Origin: Saprospiraceae bacterium
Lineage (GTDB): Bacteria; Bacteroidota; Bacteroidia; Chitinophagales; Saprospiraceae
Direction: 5' to 3'
Assembly: GCA_020627965.1 (NCBI GenBank)
Contig: JAHDFX010000013.1
Span: 1-50,733 of the forward strand
DNA: 50,733 nucleotides
Shown here: one piece after another, positions 40,819 through 48,225 of the stretch
How the letters are laid out: the number at the start of each line of letters is the position of its first letter
Numbering within the stretch: position 1 is the stretch's first letter
Notes under the pieces: model-generated
Databases searched by the model: none
Seen by the model: the letters and a program-made list of their open reading frames with translations, nothing else
What the model was told of the DNA's origin: nothing
Made by a program: the position numbers and the translations under genes

Positions 40819-41514
40819 TTATTTTAAGGTCGAAAGTCTGGTCAATATTTGTTGATATAGTTCGTCTTCCCAATTGACATCCGTTATTTCAGGGAAGGTA
40901 CTATTTTTTCTAAAATCCCGGGGCGCAATAATAACTGAAATCTCGTTTTCAAAAGCATTGGCAGCCAGTATAAAAACCTCTTCAATGGCCTGATCTCCGA
41001 CAGGAATACAGCCGATGGTTACAGATTTCCCATGAATGAAAATATCACCGCCCAGTTGTGTTCGTCTGTTTTTTTTAGCTTGCTTACGATCAAAAGCATT
41101 CGGGTAACTTACTTTTAAAGACAAATAATAAGAGCTGTTCGGATTCAGGTATTCAATATTGTAAATGCCTTCGGGAATTTGTCGGTCGCCTTCACGTAGC
41201 TTTGGTCCTAATTTTCCACTATTGGCTGTAAAAGGATAACTTTTTAGTAAGCGATACTCCTCCCCTGCTTTAGCATAAATTTCCAGTATTTGTTCTTCTT
41301 TAAATGCGGTAAACAGTAATTGCTCAGGAAAATCTGTCAGACCTATATTTTGTAAATCTGATTGAAGTTGAGTAAAAACTTTCTTTTCGAGCTTTGCTTT
41401 TCTTGAATCTACCGTTTCGGGATGGACGGTTTTTACAACTCTCGGGGCGTAATGATAGTATAAAAAGCCTGCTAAAAGCAAGAGAAGTCCAATAAATATC
41501 AAACGCTTCAACAT
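40819..41514 (-). CDS. L,D-transpeptidase-like protein (YafK family)
   Basis: This 231-residue protein has an N-terminal membrane anchor (RLIFIGLLLLLAGFLYYHY) and an extracytoplasmic YkuD-like catalytic domain. The active-site segment HGKSVTIGCIP is at residues 161-171 (H161, C169). YafK-like enzymes cut or remodel murein crosslinks attached to lipoproteins, and LD-transpeptidase activity is the alternative. It is coupled to pgmB (11 bases upstream). It adds to the envelope theme of the window. Confidence 0.8.
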   Translation of the reverse strand: MLKRLIFIGLLLLLAGFLYYHYAPRVVKTVHPETVDSRKAKLEKKVFTQLQSDLQNIGLTDFPEQLLFTAFKEEQILEIYAKAGEEYRLLKSYPFTANSGKLGPKLREGDRQIPEGIYNIEYLNPNSSYYLSLKVSYPNAFDRKQAKKNRRTQLGGDIFIHGKSVTIGCIPVGDQAIEEVFILAANAFENEISVIIAPRDFRKNSTFPEITDVNWEDELYQQILTRLSTLK

Positions 41515-41525
41515 AGAATCGATTT

Positions 41526-42191
41526 TTAGGGTTTATTATTTTTCTCAACTAAGGTCATGATATCCTTTAAACCCAATCCTTCAAAAGACGAAATCACAGT
41601 ATGGGCATGTCCGAGGTCGGCTTCTGTACCGATGCCTACCGTGTACATCCCCGCGCTGAGTGCTGCACTAACCCCTTTTGCTGCATCTTCAAATACAATG
41701 CAGTTTTCTGTAGCGACACCAAGCCCTTCGGCGCCCATCTGAAATACTTGTGGATCGGGTTTTGAACGTGTCGTTTTAGTGCCATCTATAATGACTTCAA
41801 AACGATCAATAAGTCCAACTTTTTCCAGGGTTTTTACCGCATTTTTACTGGCTGAGCCTAAAGCGATTTTTACTCCCTGCTGTGCCACATCCTCCAGAAA
41901 ATCGACGACTCCGGGCAATATCTCATCGCTAGTCATTTGATTCAGATGTTCCAGATACCAGTCATTTTTTTTGGTGGCTAATTGCTGCTTAATTGCTTCA
42001 TCCAGTGTTTTACCGCCAATATCTAAGATGAGCTCCAAAGACTGCATACGACTGACGCCTTTTAGCTGTTCATTGTCTTCTTCTGAAAAATCAAAACCGA
42101 GAGAATTTGCCAGCTTTCGCCAGGCTAAATAATGGTATTTGGCAGTATCTACTATGACACCGTCTAAATCGAAAATAGTGGCTTGTATCAT
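41526..42191 (-). CDS. pgmB: Beta-phosphoglucomutase
   Basis: This 221-residue HAD-superfamily enzyme has the nucleophile motif DLDGVIVDT (D8/D10), a cap domain with YHYLAWRKLANSLG, the lysine motif near SKPDPQVF and the fourth acidic motif VFEDAAKG. It converts beta-glucose-1-phosphate to glucose-6-phosphate, normally in maltose or trehalose use. No maltose phosphorylase gene accompanies it here. The 11-base gap to yafK suggests a shared transcript. Confidence 0.9.
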   Translation of the reverse strand: MIQATIFDLDGVIVDTAKYHYLAWRKLANSLGFDFSEEDNEQLKGVSRMQSLELILDIGGKTLDEAIKQQLATKKNDWYLEHLNQMTSDEILPGVVDFLEDVAQQGVKIALGSASKNAVKTLEKVGLIDRFEVIIDGTKTTRSKPDPQVFQMGAEGLGVATENCIVFEDAAKGVSAALSAGMYTVGIGTEADLGHAHTVISSFEGLGLKDIMTLVEKNNKP

Positions 42192-42384
42192 GAATAATAA
42201 ACTATGTGATGAATTTGGGTAAGATATTAAAAATTACACAAAAAGTACCAACTTAACACACAGGCCAACTGAAGCCTCACCACTTAACATTAAGTTCACA
42301 CCAGTAACATTTACCTGACATCCTCTTCATATAAACATGAACATTTGATAAAGCCCAAAACATGCATTTTTGCTTGGTTCAGAG

Positions 42385-42392
42385 TAATTTTG
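42385..42392 (+). promoter_or_regulatory. Putative -7 box (TAATTTTG) for the methyltransferase gene
   Basis: This matches TAnnTTTG about 38 bases before the ATG at 42431. The nearest TTG upstream is only 12 bases away, so the -33 element is not convincing. Confidence 0.35.
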
Positions 42393-42430
42393 TAAGCAAA
42401 AATTAGATCACATCAAGTAGTCTTTACACT

Positions 42431-43084
42431 ATGGTGAGTTACAACAATCAAGAATTCAGGGTAGAAAAAGTACGCCAGCAAGAACGCATGTGTCGCTACT
42501 ACAGATTTCAATCAAAAATCTATGATTGGACACGCTGGGCATTTTTGTTTGGCAGAACCCGCATCTTGAAAAAACTAGGCTTTGACCATCAGGATAAGTT
42601 CCGCATTATGGAAGTTGGCTGTGGAACAGGTTTCAATCTGGATCGTATTGCCCGAAAATATCCAAATGTAGAATTGGTGGGCATTGATGTATCTGAAAAC
42701 ATGCTGGAAATAGCAGAAAAGAAACTCAAAAAGAGAAAAAACAAAAAGGTATTCCACCCACTCCCATACGGAAAGGATACTGACTTCCTCTTTCACCCTC
42801 CCGATATCATTCTGTTTTCCTATTCCCTGACCATGATCAATCCACAATGGCCAGAACTCCTGGAAAAGGCTTATCGGGATTTGCCAGAAGGCGGAAAGAT
42901 TCTGGTGATAGATTTTCACGACTCCCGTTTCCAATGGTTTAAGTCTCACCTGGGCAATCACCATGTACGCATGGATAGGCATTTACTACCAGAGTTACAG
43001 CGCCTGTTTAAACCAATAGAAAGTAAAGTCAATTCGGCTTATATGGGTGTTTGGCAATATTTTTTGTTTGTGGGGGAAAAGTAG
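42431..43084 (+). CDS. SAM-dependent methyltransferase, BtaB-like
   Basis: This 217-residue class I methyltransferase has motif I EVGCGTG (61-67), the acidic loop VGIDVSE at about 83-89, and motif IV/post-I stretches FSYSLTMINPQW and PEGGKILVIDFHDSRF. The N-terminal pattern YYRFQSKIYDWTRWAFLFGRTRI before motif I matches BtaB, which methylates diacylglyceryl-homoserine to the betaine lipid DGTS. However, no btaA (the homoserine transferase) is present beside it, so this is either an orphan BtaB or a related lipid/quinone methyltransferase. It has its own promoter and is convergent with purH (1-base spacing). Confidence 0.7.
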   Translation: MVSYNNQEFRVEKVRQQERMCRYYRFQSKIYDWTRWAFLFGRTRILKKLGFDHQDKFRIMEVGCGTGFNLDRIARKYPNVELVGIDVSENMLEIAEKKLKKRKNKKVFHPLPYGKDTDFLFHPPDIILFSYSLTMINPQWPELLEKAYRDLPEGGKILVIDFHDSRFQWFKSHLGNHHVRMDRHLLPELQRLFKPIESKVNSAYMGVWQYFLFVGEK

Positions 43085-43085
43085 A

Positions 43086-44606
43086 TCAATGCTTAAAATG
43101 CCTTATCCCAGTCATCACCATACTCATTCCACGCTCATTACAAGCATCAATACTGAGTTGATCTTTAATAGAACCGCCGGGTTGAATAACAGCTGTAATA
43201 CCAGCTTCATGGGCAATTTCCACACAATCTGGGAAAGGGAAAAAAGCATCGGAAGCCATCACTGCGTCTTGTAAATCGAACTTAAAGGCTTTAGCTTTTA
43301 CAATGGCTTGCTTCAATGCATCTACACGAGAAGTCTGACCACAGCCCATACCAATGATCTGGCAGTTTTTCACCAATGCGATTGTATTTGATTTTAGATG
43401 TTTGGCGCATTTATTAGCAAATAAAAGATCGGTTATTTCGGAAGCTGTTGGCGCTTTTTCGGTAACGACTTTCAGGTCTTCACTAGTTTCCGTCTTCAGA
43501 TCGGTATCTTGTTCTATAACACCGTTCAGGATACTTTTAAACGATTTTTCCTGTACATCAAAATGATTGATCTTCAATAGAACACGCTTTTTCTTACGCA
43601 TCAATGTAGACATCGCATCGCGACTAAAGCCCGGCGCGATCAGTACTTCGTAGAAAATTTTATCAATAGCCTCCGCCGTTTGCGGATCAATGGATTTATT
43701 GGAAATCAAAATACCTCCAAAAGCTGAGATTGAATCTCCTGCCAATGCATCCTGCCAGGCTTCCAGCAATGTAGGTCGGGTAGCCAATCCACAGGTATTT
43801 GTATGTTTCAGGATGGCAAAGGTTGGGGCATCTTCCTTGAATTCACGCATAACCGCCACAGCAGCATCTATATCTACCAAGTTATTAAAAGACAAAGCTT
43901 TACCACTTATTTTAGTAAACATGTCTTCCAAATTGCCATAGAATTTACCCGTTTGATGTGGGTTTTCGCCATAGCGTAATGTGCGAGACTGATGTAAGCT
44001 CCGCTTAAAAGCTTCATGTGAGCCATCATTGAAATAATTATAGATGGCAATATCGTAATTGGAAGAAATAGCAAATGATTTCAAGGCTAGTTTTCGACGT
44101 TCTTCTAAAGTCGTTTCCCCTTGTTTTTCTTTAAGTAATTCTAATAAACCTTCATACTCATCACGAGAAGGAACCACCAGAATGTCTTTATAATTCTTGG
44201 CAGCCGCACGTATCAGAGAAATACCTCCAATATCAATTTTTTCAATGATCGTCGCCTCATCATCCGTACTCGCTACAGTTTCCTCAAATGGATATAAATC
44301 CACAATAACCAGATCGATTTCAGGAATCTCATATTCCCCTAATTCTGCCAGATGTCCCTCTTCCCTGCGTGCAAGAATACCACCAAAAACCTTCGGGTGC
44401 AACGTTTTTACACGACCATCCAAAATAGAAGGATAACTGGTTACATCTTCCACAGCAGTAACAGGAATACCCAGTTTTTCAATGAATTTATGTGTACCTC
44501 CGGTAGAGTAGATTTTTACACCAAGTTGATGTAGCTCATTTACAATAGGTTCTAAACCTTCTTTGGAAAAAACTGAGACGAGTGCTGATTGAATTTTCTT
44601 GGACAT
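43086..44606 (-). CDS. purH: Bifunctional AICAR transformylase / IMP cyclohydrolase
   Basis: The ATG at 44606 starts MSKKIQSALVSVFSKEGLEP, and the ten upstream codons of the longer frame are leader. The 506-residue protein has the IMP cyclohydrolase domain (residues about 5-145, with STGGTHKFIEKLGIPVT and the GRVKTLHPK loop). The AICAR formyltransferase domain follows, with RYGENPHQTGKFYGNL and the C-terminal AFFPFPDCVEIAHEAGITAVIQPGGS segment. It catalyses the last two steps of purine synthesis. A CAAAAATA (-7 on the minus strand) lies at 44634-44641. Confidence 0.95.
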   Translation of the reverse strand: MSKKIQSALVSVFSKEGLEPIVNELHQLGVKIYSTGGTHKFIEKLGIPVTAVEDVTSYPSILDGRVKTLHPKVFGGILARREEGHLAELGEYEIPEIDLVIVDLYPFEETVASTDDEATIIEKIDIGGISLIRAAAKNYKDILVVPSRDEYEGLLELLKEKQGETTLEERRKLALKSFAISSNYDIAIYNYFNDGSHEAFKRSLHQSRTLRYGENPHQTGKFYGNLEDMFTKISGKALSFNNLVDIDAAVAVMREFKEDAPTFAILKHTNTCGLATRPTLLEAWQDALAGDSISAFGGILISNKSIDPQTAEAIDKIFYEVLIAPGFSRDAMSTLMRKKKRVLLKINHFDVQEKSFKSILNGVIEQDTDLKTETSEDLKVVTEKAPTASEITDLLFANKCAKHLKSNTIALVKNCQIIGMGCGQTSRVDALKQAIVKAKAFKFDLQDAVMASDAFFPFPDCVEIAHEAGITAVIQPGGSIKDQLSIDACNERGMSMVMTGIRHFKH

Positions 44607-44633
44607 GTGTATTGGTATTGATAAAATTAGCTG

Positions 44634-44641
44634 CAAAAATA
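44634..44641 (-). promoter_or_regulatory. Putative -7 box (TATTTTTG) for purH
   Basis: Read on the minus strand this matches TAnnTTTG, 27 bases before the purH start. No TTG at the -33 position. Confidence 0.35.
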
Positions 44642-44752
44642 CATGTAGTTTTTTAATTATCCGATTATGTACTGTTTTGTTTTAAATACATGGATAATAT
44701 AGGCGCAGAAACCTCGAAATTATATGTGCTACCCAGACAGGATAGTGTATAA

Positions 44753-44760
44753 TAATTTTG
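44753..44760 (+). promoter_or_regulatory. Putative -7 box (TAATTTTG) for the fibrillin-like lipoprotein gene
   Basis: This matches TAnnTTTG and would give a leader of about 105 bases. The -33 position lacks TTG. The sequence between box and gene is very AT-rich. Confidence 0.35.
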
Positions 44761-44870
44761 TTTAAACTTTTAATCACAAAACTTAAACAAAAAATTATTT
44801 TTTTGAAAACATTTTAATATAAAACTTGTTTCTTAAACATTATTAATCAACAAACTATAAGCTTATTAAA

Positions 44871-45590
44871 ATGAATAAGACAAAAAAAACACTACTACTA
44901 TTTGCTAGCGTATTAATGATCGGTATTTCTTTTACTGCTTGCGACAAAGATGATGACAACGACGACAATCAGGCTGCAATCATCGAAATGAGAGACAATA
45001 TCCTTGCTGCTGCGGAGGCTGCACGTACAGCTTGCGATCACGACGATAATACAGCCGAGATAAGAGCAAGCCTGAACACTATGGTGGAGGAGTTAGTAGC
45101 TTTAGCTCCACAAAGAACCGAATCAGAAAAAGCCAGTGAAGTAGCCGGTGGATGGTTACAGATTTGGTCAGACAATCCATTTACTACCGTTGATAATATT
45201 TGCTTTGATACTGACCATATTTATCAGATTGTATCATTGGATGGCTATTATTACAATATTTCACAAGTAGATGCCTTTGGTAGTTCATTAGGCTATTTCA
45301 TCAGAGGTATTTATGAATCTCAGGAAGATGCACTACCTGTTGAGTTTACGGATGCTTATTTTTCTATGGCTCCTTTGGTTTCTGGTACAGATTTACTTGA
45401 TTTGGTACAAACAGCAGAAAATGGTGAAATCGTACCTGCTCAAATTCCACCTACACCTGTAGTTGGTATCACAGGAACATTGGGTAATATTTATGTAGAT
45501 GAAGAACTACGTATCATTACAGATGGCAGCTCGGCTGTAGCAAACTCTAGTGATCTGTATATCATGCGTCGTCAGGCAGCAGTACAGTAA
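44871..45590 (+). CDS. Lipoprotein with a PAP/fibrillin-like domain
   Basis: This 239-residue lipoprotein has the lipobox FTAC with C24 as the lipidated residue, followed by an aspartate-rich linker. From residue 36 to 235 the sequence follows the plastid-lipid-associated (PAP/fibrillin) pattern. An N-terminal helix (RDNILAAAEAA) and LVALAP-x-spacing lead to a GGWLQIWSDNPF motif near 93-104, IYQIVSLDGYYYNISQVD near 117-134, and a closing YVDEELRIITDGS to DLYIMRR strand. Fibrillins bind and store lipids and carotenoids in plastids and cyanobacteria. Here an envelope lipid role is inferred. Residue-level similarity is by eye. It is followed by a terminator-like hairpin. Confidence 0.6.
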   Translation: MNKTKKTLLLFASVLMIGISFTACDKDDDNDDNQAAIIEMRDNILAAAEAARTACDHDDNTAEIRASLNTMVEELVALAPQRTESEKASEVAGGWLQIWSDNPFTTVDNICFDTDHIYQIVSLDGYYYNISQVDAFGSSLGYFIRGIYESQEDALPVEFTDAYFSMAPLVSGTDLLDLVQTAENGEIVPAQIPPTPVVGITGTLGNIYVDEELRIITDGSSAVANSSDLYIMRRQAAVQ

Positions 45591-45617
45591 AACCCCATTA
45601 CTCCCCAAAATAAAAAT

Positions 45618-45680
45618 TTCCAAATTCCAGTAACAGGCGTGTTCCGTTCACGTTTAGCTGGAGTTTGGAATTTGTTATTT
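45618..45680 (+). terminator. Terminator hairpin after the fibrillin-like gene
   Basis: TTCCAAATTCCAG (45618-45630) pairs with CTGGAGTTTGGAA (45658-45670) with one mismatch, followed by TTTGTTATTTT. It lies 27 bases after the stop codon. Confidence 0.6.
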
Positions 45681-45718
45681 TAAGGATAGGCACATATGCT
45701 AAGGTATTCATCCCCTCC

Positions 45719-45749
45719 TTGTTTTGAAGCGGTTATTTGTTTATCTTTG
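45719..45749 (+). promoter_or_regulatory. Strong promoter of the VWA-protein gene
   Basis: TTG at 45719-45721 is followed by exactly 20 bases and then TATCTTTG at 45742-45749, a full match to the Bacteroidota consensus. Transcription should begin near 45755, downstream of the first ATG (45751), so the start at 45766 is preferred. Confidence 0.7.
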
Positions 45750-45765
45750 AATGAAAACTAAAATC

Positions 45766-47100
45766 ATGTTCCCAAGTCTTCCAGAAACTTTCCGTAAACA
45801 CAATATACAGGCAGATGTCCGTGTGCTGCTCCTATTGCGTAAAGCCATGGAGAAAGACTTAGTGAAAACTACTGGTGACCTATATGTAATATTGAAAGGC
45901 TTGCTGACTCGTAGCCCAAAAGATTTTGGCCCATATACAACAGCCTTTTACGAGTATTTTCTGGATATACAAATTGACAAAGGAGAACGTCTGGAAACGG
46001 CTTTACTCCGTTCAGAGACTTTTAAAGAATGGAAAAAAGAACGAATTGATGATGAAGACCTGATTCCCGACATAAAAGAACTGGTCGAACGATTCTTAGA
46101 TGAAGTTCATCTGACCAGCTTTGATATTAAAAAAACTATAGACGGAGCCGATATACTCAATCAGGATAATCCCGATGCTCCGGATTCTCCCGGCAATGAA
46201 ACAGGAGAAGCCCCAGAACGCCCAGATAAATTGGAACAAGCAGCAGATTATAGCAATATTCCTTTAGAAGAAATACTGGAGCGCATGAAACGGGTTGCCG
46301 AGCAACAAAGAGAAAAACATTTCGGCGGAAGTCATTGGATAGGCAGTGGAGGTATTTCGCCTTACGGCAATAATGGCGCAGCTCAGGGCGGGGTAAGAGT
46401 AGGCGGTACAGGCGGTGGCAAAATGGCCAGAGCCATTATGAATGATGCTAAATTTTTCCCGGTCGATACACATGCATTGCTCAAAGATGATAATATAGAT
46501 GCAGCATTAGCAGCCTTGAAGGGCATAGAAGATGAATCAGCCGAAGTTATTCTGGATATACCAACCACCATTACCGAAGGGCTCAAACAAGGCGGTATTT
46601 TCCTACCCTATGAAAAAGAAAAAATACAGCAAAAAATACAGGTTGTTCTTATGATCGATAATGGCGGTTATTCCATGACGCCTTATATCAAACACGTCCG
46701 TCGGCTGTTTTCAAAGATGAAAACCCGCTTTGCTCATGACCTAAAGACTTATTATTATCACAATACAATCTATGGCGGTTTGTATTCAGATGTTCGTCGT
46801 CGTAAATTTGTCCCGATAGACAAAATAACTGCATTGGATAAAAACTACAGTATCTTTATTATTGGCGATGCCGACATGGCTCCTTACGAACTCGGCAGAC
46901 AAAGCCTGGATACCTGGATGGCATTAAAAGGTCGCTTTAAGCGTATTGCCTGGATGAATCCGCTTCCACAAAAATATTGGGCTGGTTCTGATACTGTGCC
47001 AACATTGGCCCGTATCGTTCCTATGTACCCACTTACCCCTCATGGTATTGGTGAAGCTGTTGTAGAAATGAATTATCAGCGAAAATATTCTAAACGCTAA
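45766..47100 (+). CDS. VWA-domain protein (CoxE-like)
   Basis: This 444-residue protein has a helical N-terminal half with repeated charged helices, a glycine-rich segment near residues 185-220 (GSGGISPYGNNGAAQGG) and a C-terminal von Willebrand A-type domain from about residue 290. The metal-binding DxSxS motif is altered: it reads MIDNGGYSM, and the later aspartate lies in IIGDADMAPYEL. Such CoxE-like proteins usually partner with a MoxR-type AAA+ ATPase in assembling protein complexes, but no such ATPase is nearby. The start is fixed by the promoter at 45719-45749, which places transcription initiation beyond the first ATG. Confidence 0.75.
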   Translation: MFPSLPETFRKHNIQADVRVLLLLRKAMEKDLVKTTGDLYVILKGLLTRSPKDFGPYTTAFYEYFLDIQIDKGERLETALLRSETFKEWKKERIDDEDLIPDIKELVERFLDEVHLTSFDIKKTIDGADILNQDNPDAPDSPGNETGEAPERPDKLEQAADYSNIPLEEILERMKRVAEQQREKHFGGSHWIGSGGISPYGNNGAAQGGVRVGGTGGGKMARAIMNDAKFFPVDTHALLKDDNIDAALAALKGIEDESAEVILDIPTTITEGLKQGGIFLPYEKEKIQQKIQVVLMIDNGGYSMTPYIKHVRRLFSKMKTRFAHDLKTYYYHNTIYGGLYSDVRRRKFVPIDKITALDKNYSIFIIGDADMAPYELGRQSLDTWMALKGRFKRIAWMNPLPQKYWAGSDTVPTLARIVPMYPLTPHGIGEAVVEMNYQRKYSKR

Positions 47101-47117
47101 TTGTACGTCCAATTGCT

Positions 47118-47125
47118 TACCTTTG
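47118..47125 (+). promoter_or_regulatory. Putative -7 box (TACCTTTG) just before pgsA
   Basis: This matches TAnnTTTG and lies 8 bases before the pgsA ATG, so a transcript from it would be nearly leaderless. No TTG is at the proper distance. The box may be fortuitous if pgsA is read from the VWA promoter. Confidence 0.35.
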
Positions 47126-47132
47126 CCCAACC

Positions 47133-47702
47133 ATGGCGAATTTTAATTTACCTAATACAATAACTGGCATAAGAATTATCATTGGTATTGTGGTGCCAAT
47201 CATGATGATCTATGGAGATTTTGAACTAAGGGTCGTGGCTGGCGTTCTGGGCATGATAGCAGCTTCTACGGATTGGCTGGACGGCTGGTTGGCACGTCGT
47301 TATAATGAGGTAACCAAGCTAGGCAAAATACTGGATCCTATTGCGGATAAAGTGTATGTTATTTTGGCTTTCCTGGCATTTGCATGGTTGGGGATATATG
47401 CTATATGGTGGGTATTACCGATAATTATCAGAGAAGTCGTCATTACTATTTATCGTTTTCGTTTTATGGCTCAAGGCAAAGTAGTGGCTGCTGTAAAAAG
47501 TGGCAAATTAAAAACCGTTTTACAAATGGGATTGATTGGCTACATTTATCTCTGCTTTATGTGTACAACCTATTACCCTGAATATTATCATCCTGCTTTC
47601 GACTGGCTGATGTACATTTTGCTTGCCTGGACATTATTTCAAACCTTGTATTCCGGCTATGTCTTTTTTAAGAATAACTGGCAGCTCATCCGTATTATAT
47701 GA
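47133..47702 (+). CDS. pgsA: CDP-diacylglycerol--glycerol-3-phosphate 3-phosphatidyltransferase
   Basis: This 189-residue inner-membrane CDP-alcohol phosphotransferase has the diagnostic motif with D47, D50, G51, A54, R55, G64, D68 and D72 (D-x2-DG-x2-AR-x8-G-x3-D-x3-D), followed by several transmembrane helices. It makes phosphatidylglycerol phosphate. Its stop codon overlaps the start of the PAP2 gene by four bases. The gene lies 32 bases after the VWA gene and may be transcribed from its promoter or from the weak box at 47118. Some paralogues use inositol or choline heads, but the short loop pattern favours PgsA. Confidence 0.88.
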   Translation: MANFNLPNTITGIRIIIGIVVPIMMIYGDFELRVVAGVLGMIAASTDWLDGWLARRYNEVTKLGKILDPIADKVYVILAFLAFAWLGIYAIWWVLPIIIREVVITIYRFRFMAQGKVVAAVKSGKLKTVLQMGLIGYIYLCFMCTTYYPEYYHPAFDWLMYILLAWTLFQTLYSGYVFFKNNWQLIRII

Positions 47703-48148
47703 ATTTTGGTAAATATAAGTTTGGCGAGTGGATGCGTGACCTGACCTCACTGGCAAACCCTATTATCCTGATTTTAGTCCCACTATGTTTTTTAAGATTG
47801 ACACCTGCTTTCTATGTCCTTCTCATTGGTCTGGCTGTAAATGAAATTGTTGGTTCTCTGATAAAATTACTTTTTCATAAACCTCGTCCGGATGGACAAA
47901 AATATGGCGGTGCATTGGAAAAAATAGACGCTGGCAGCTTCCCGAGTCTACATGCAGCCCGCATTACAGTCGTTTATGCTACTTTGGCCTGGCTTTCGCC
48001 AAATGTGTTTTTCACCGTATTATTCATCGTTGTTATCCTGACGGTCGGCTATTCCCGCACCTTCTTAAAAAGGCATTTTTGGGCAGATGTTTTAGGAGGC
48101 TATGCACTTGGCGGGATTATTTTCGCTGTGATGACTTTTTATTTTTAA
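47699..48148 (+). CDS. PAP2-family membrane phosphatase, candidate PGP phosphatase
   Basis: This 149-residue protein has the three PAP2 motifs: K56 to R63-P64 (KxxxxxxRP), PSLHA at 82-86, and SRxxxxxHxxxD over S119-D130 with catalytic H126. The hydrophobic profile gives about four or five helices. It overlaps the end of pgsA by four bases, which implies coupled translation. It probably removes the phosphate from phosphatidylglycerol phosphate, completing PG synthesis. This assignment is inferred from coupling. Undecaprenyl-pyrophosphate phosphatase or lipid-A dephosphorylation are alternatives. Confidence 0.8.
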   Translation: MNFGKYKFGEWMRDLTSLANPIILILVPLCFLRLTPAFYVLLIGLAVNEIVGSLIKLLFHKPRPDGQKYGGALEKIDAGSFPSLHAARITVVYATLAWLSPNVFFTVLFIVVILTVGYSRTFLKRHFWADVLGGYALGGIIFAVMTFYF

Positions 48149-48211
48149 AAGCCCAGACAATAGATAACAGTCGTCAGGTTTAACCCCAAAACAACTGTCA
48201 TCTGTCGTCTG

Positions 48212-48225
48212 AAGACTATAGTCTT
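48212..48225. terminator. Possible bidirectional terminator between PAP2 and the M1 peptidase
   Basis: AAGACT-AT-AGTCTT is a perfect palindrome abutting the stop codon of the M1 peptidase gene, followed by TTTT on the plus side. It lies where two convergent transcripts meet. Confidence 0.4.

Noticed and set aside
45751-45765. Start of the VWA protein at ATG 45751
   Set aside because: The predicted transcription start from the TTG-N20-TATCTTTG promoter lies at or beyond this ATG, so the start at 45766 is preferred.
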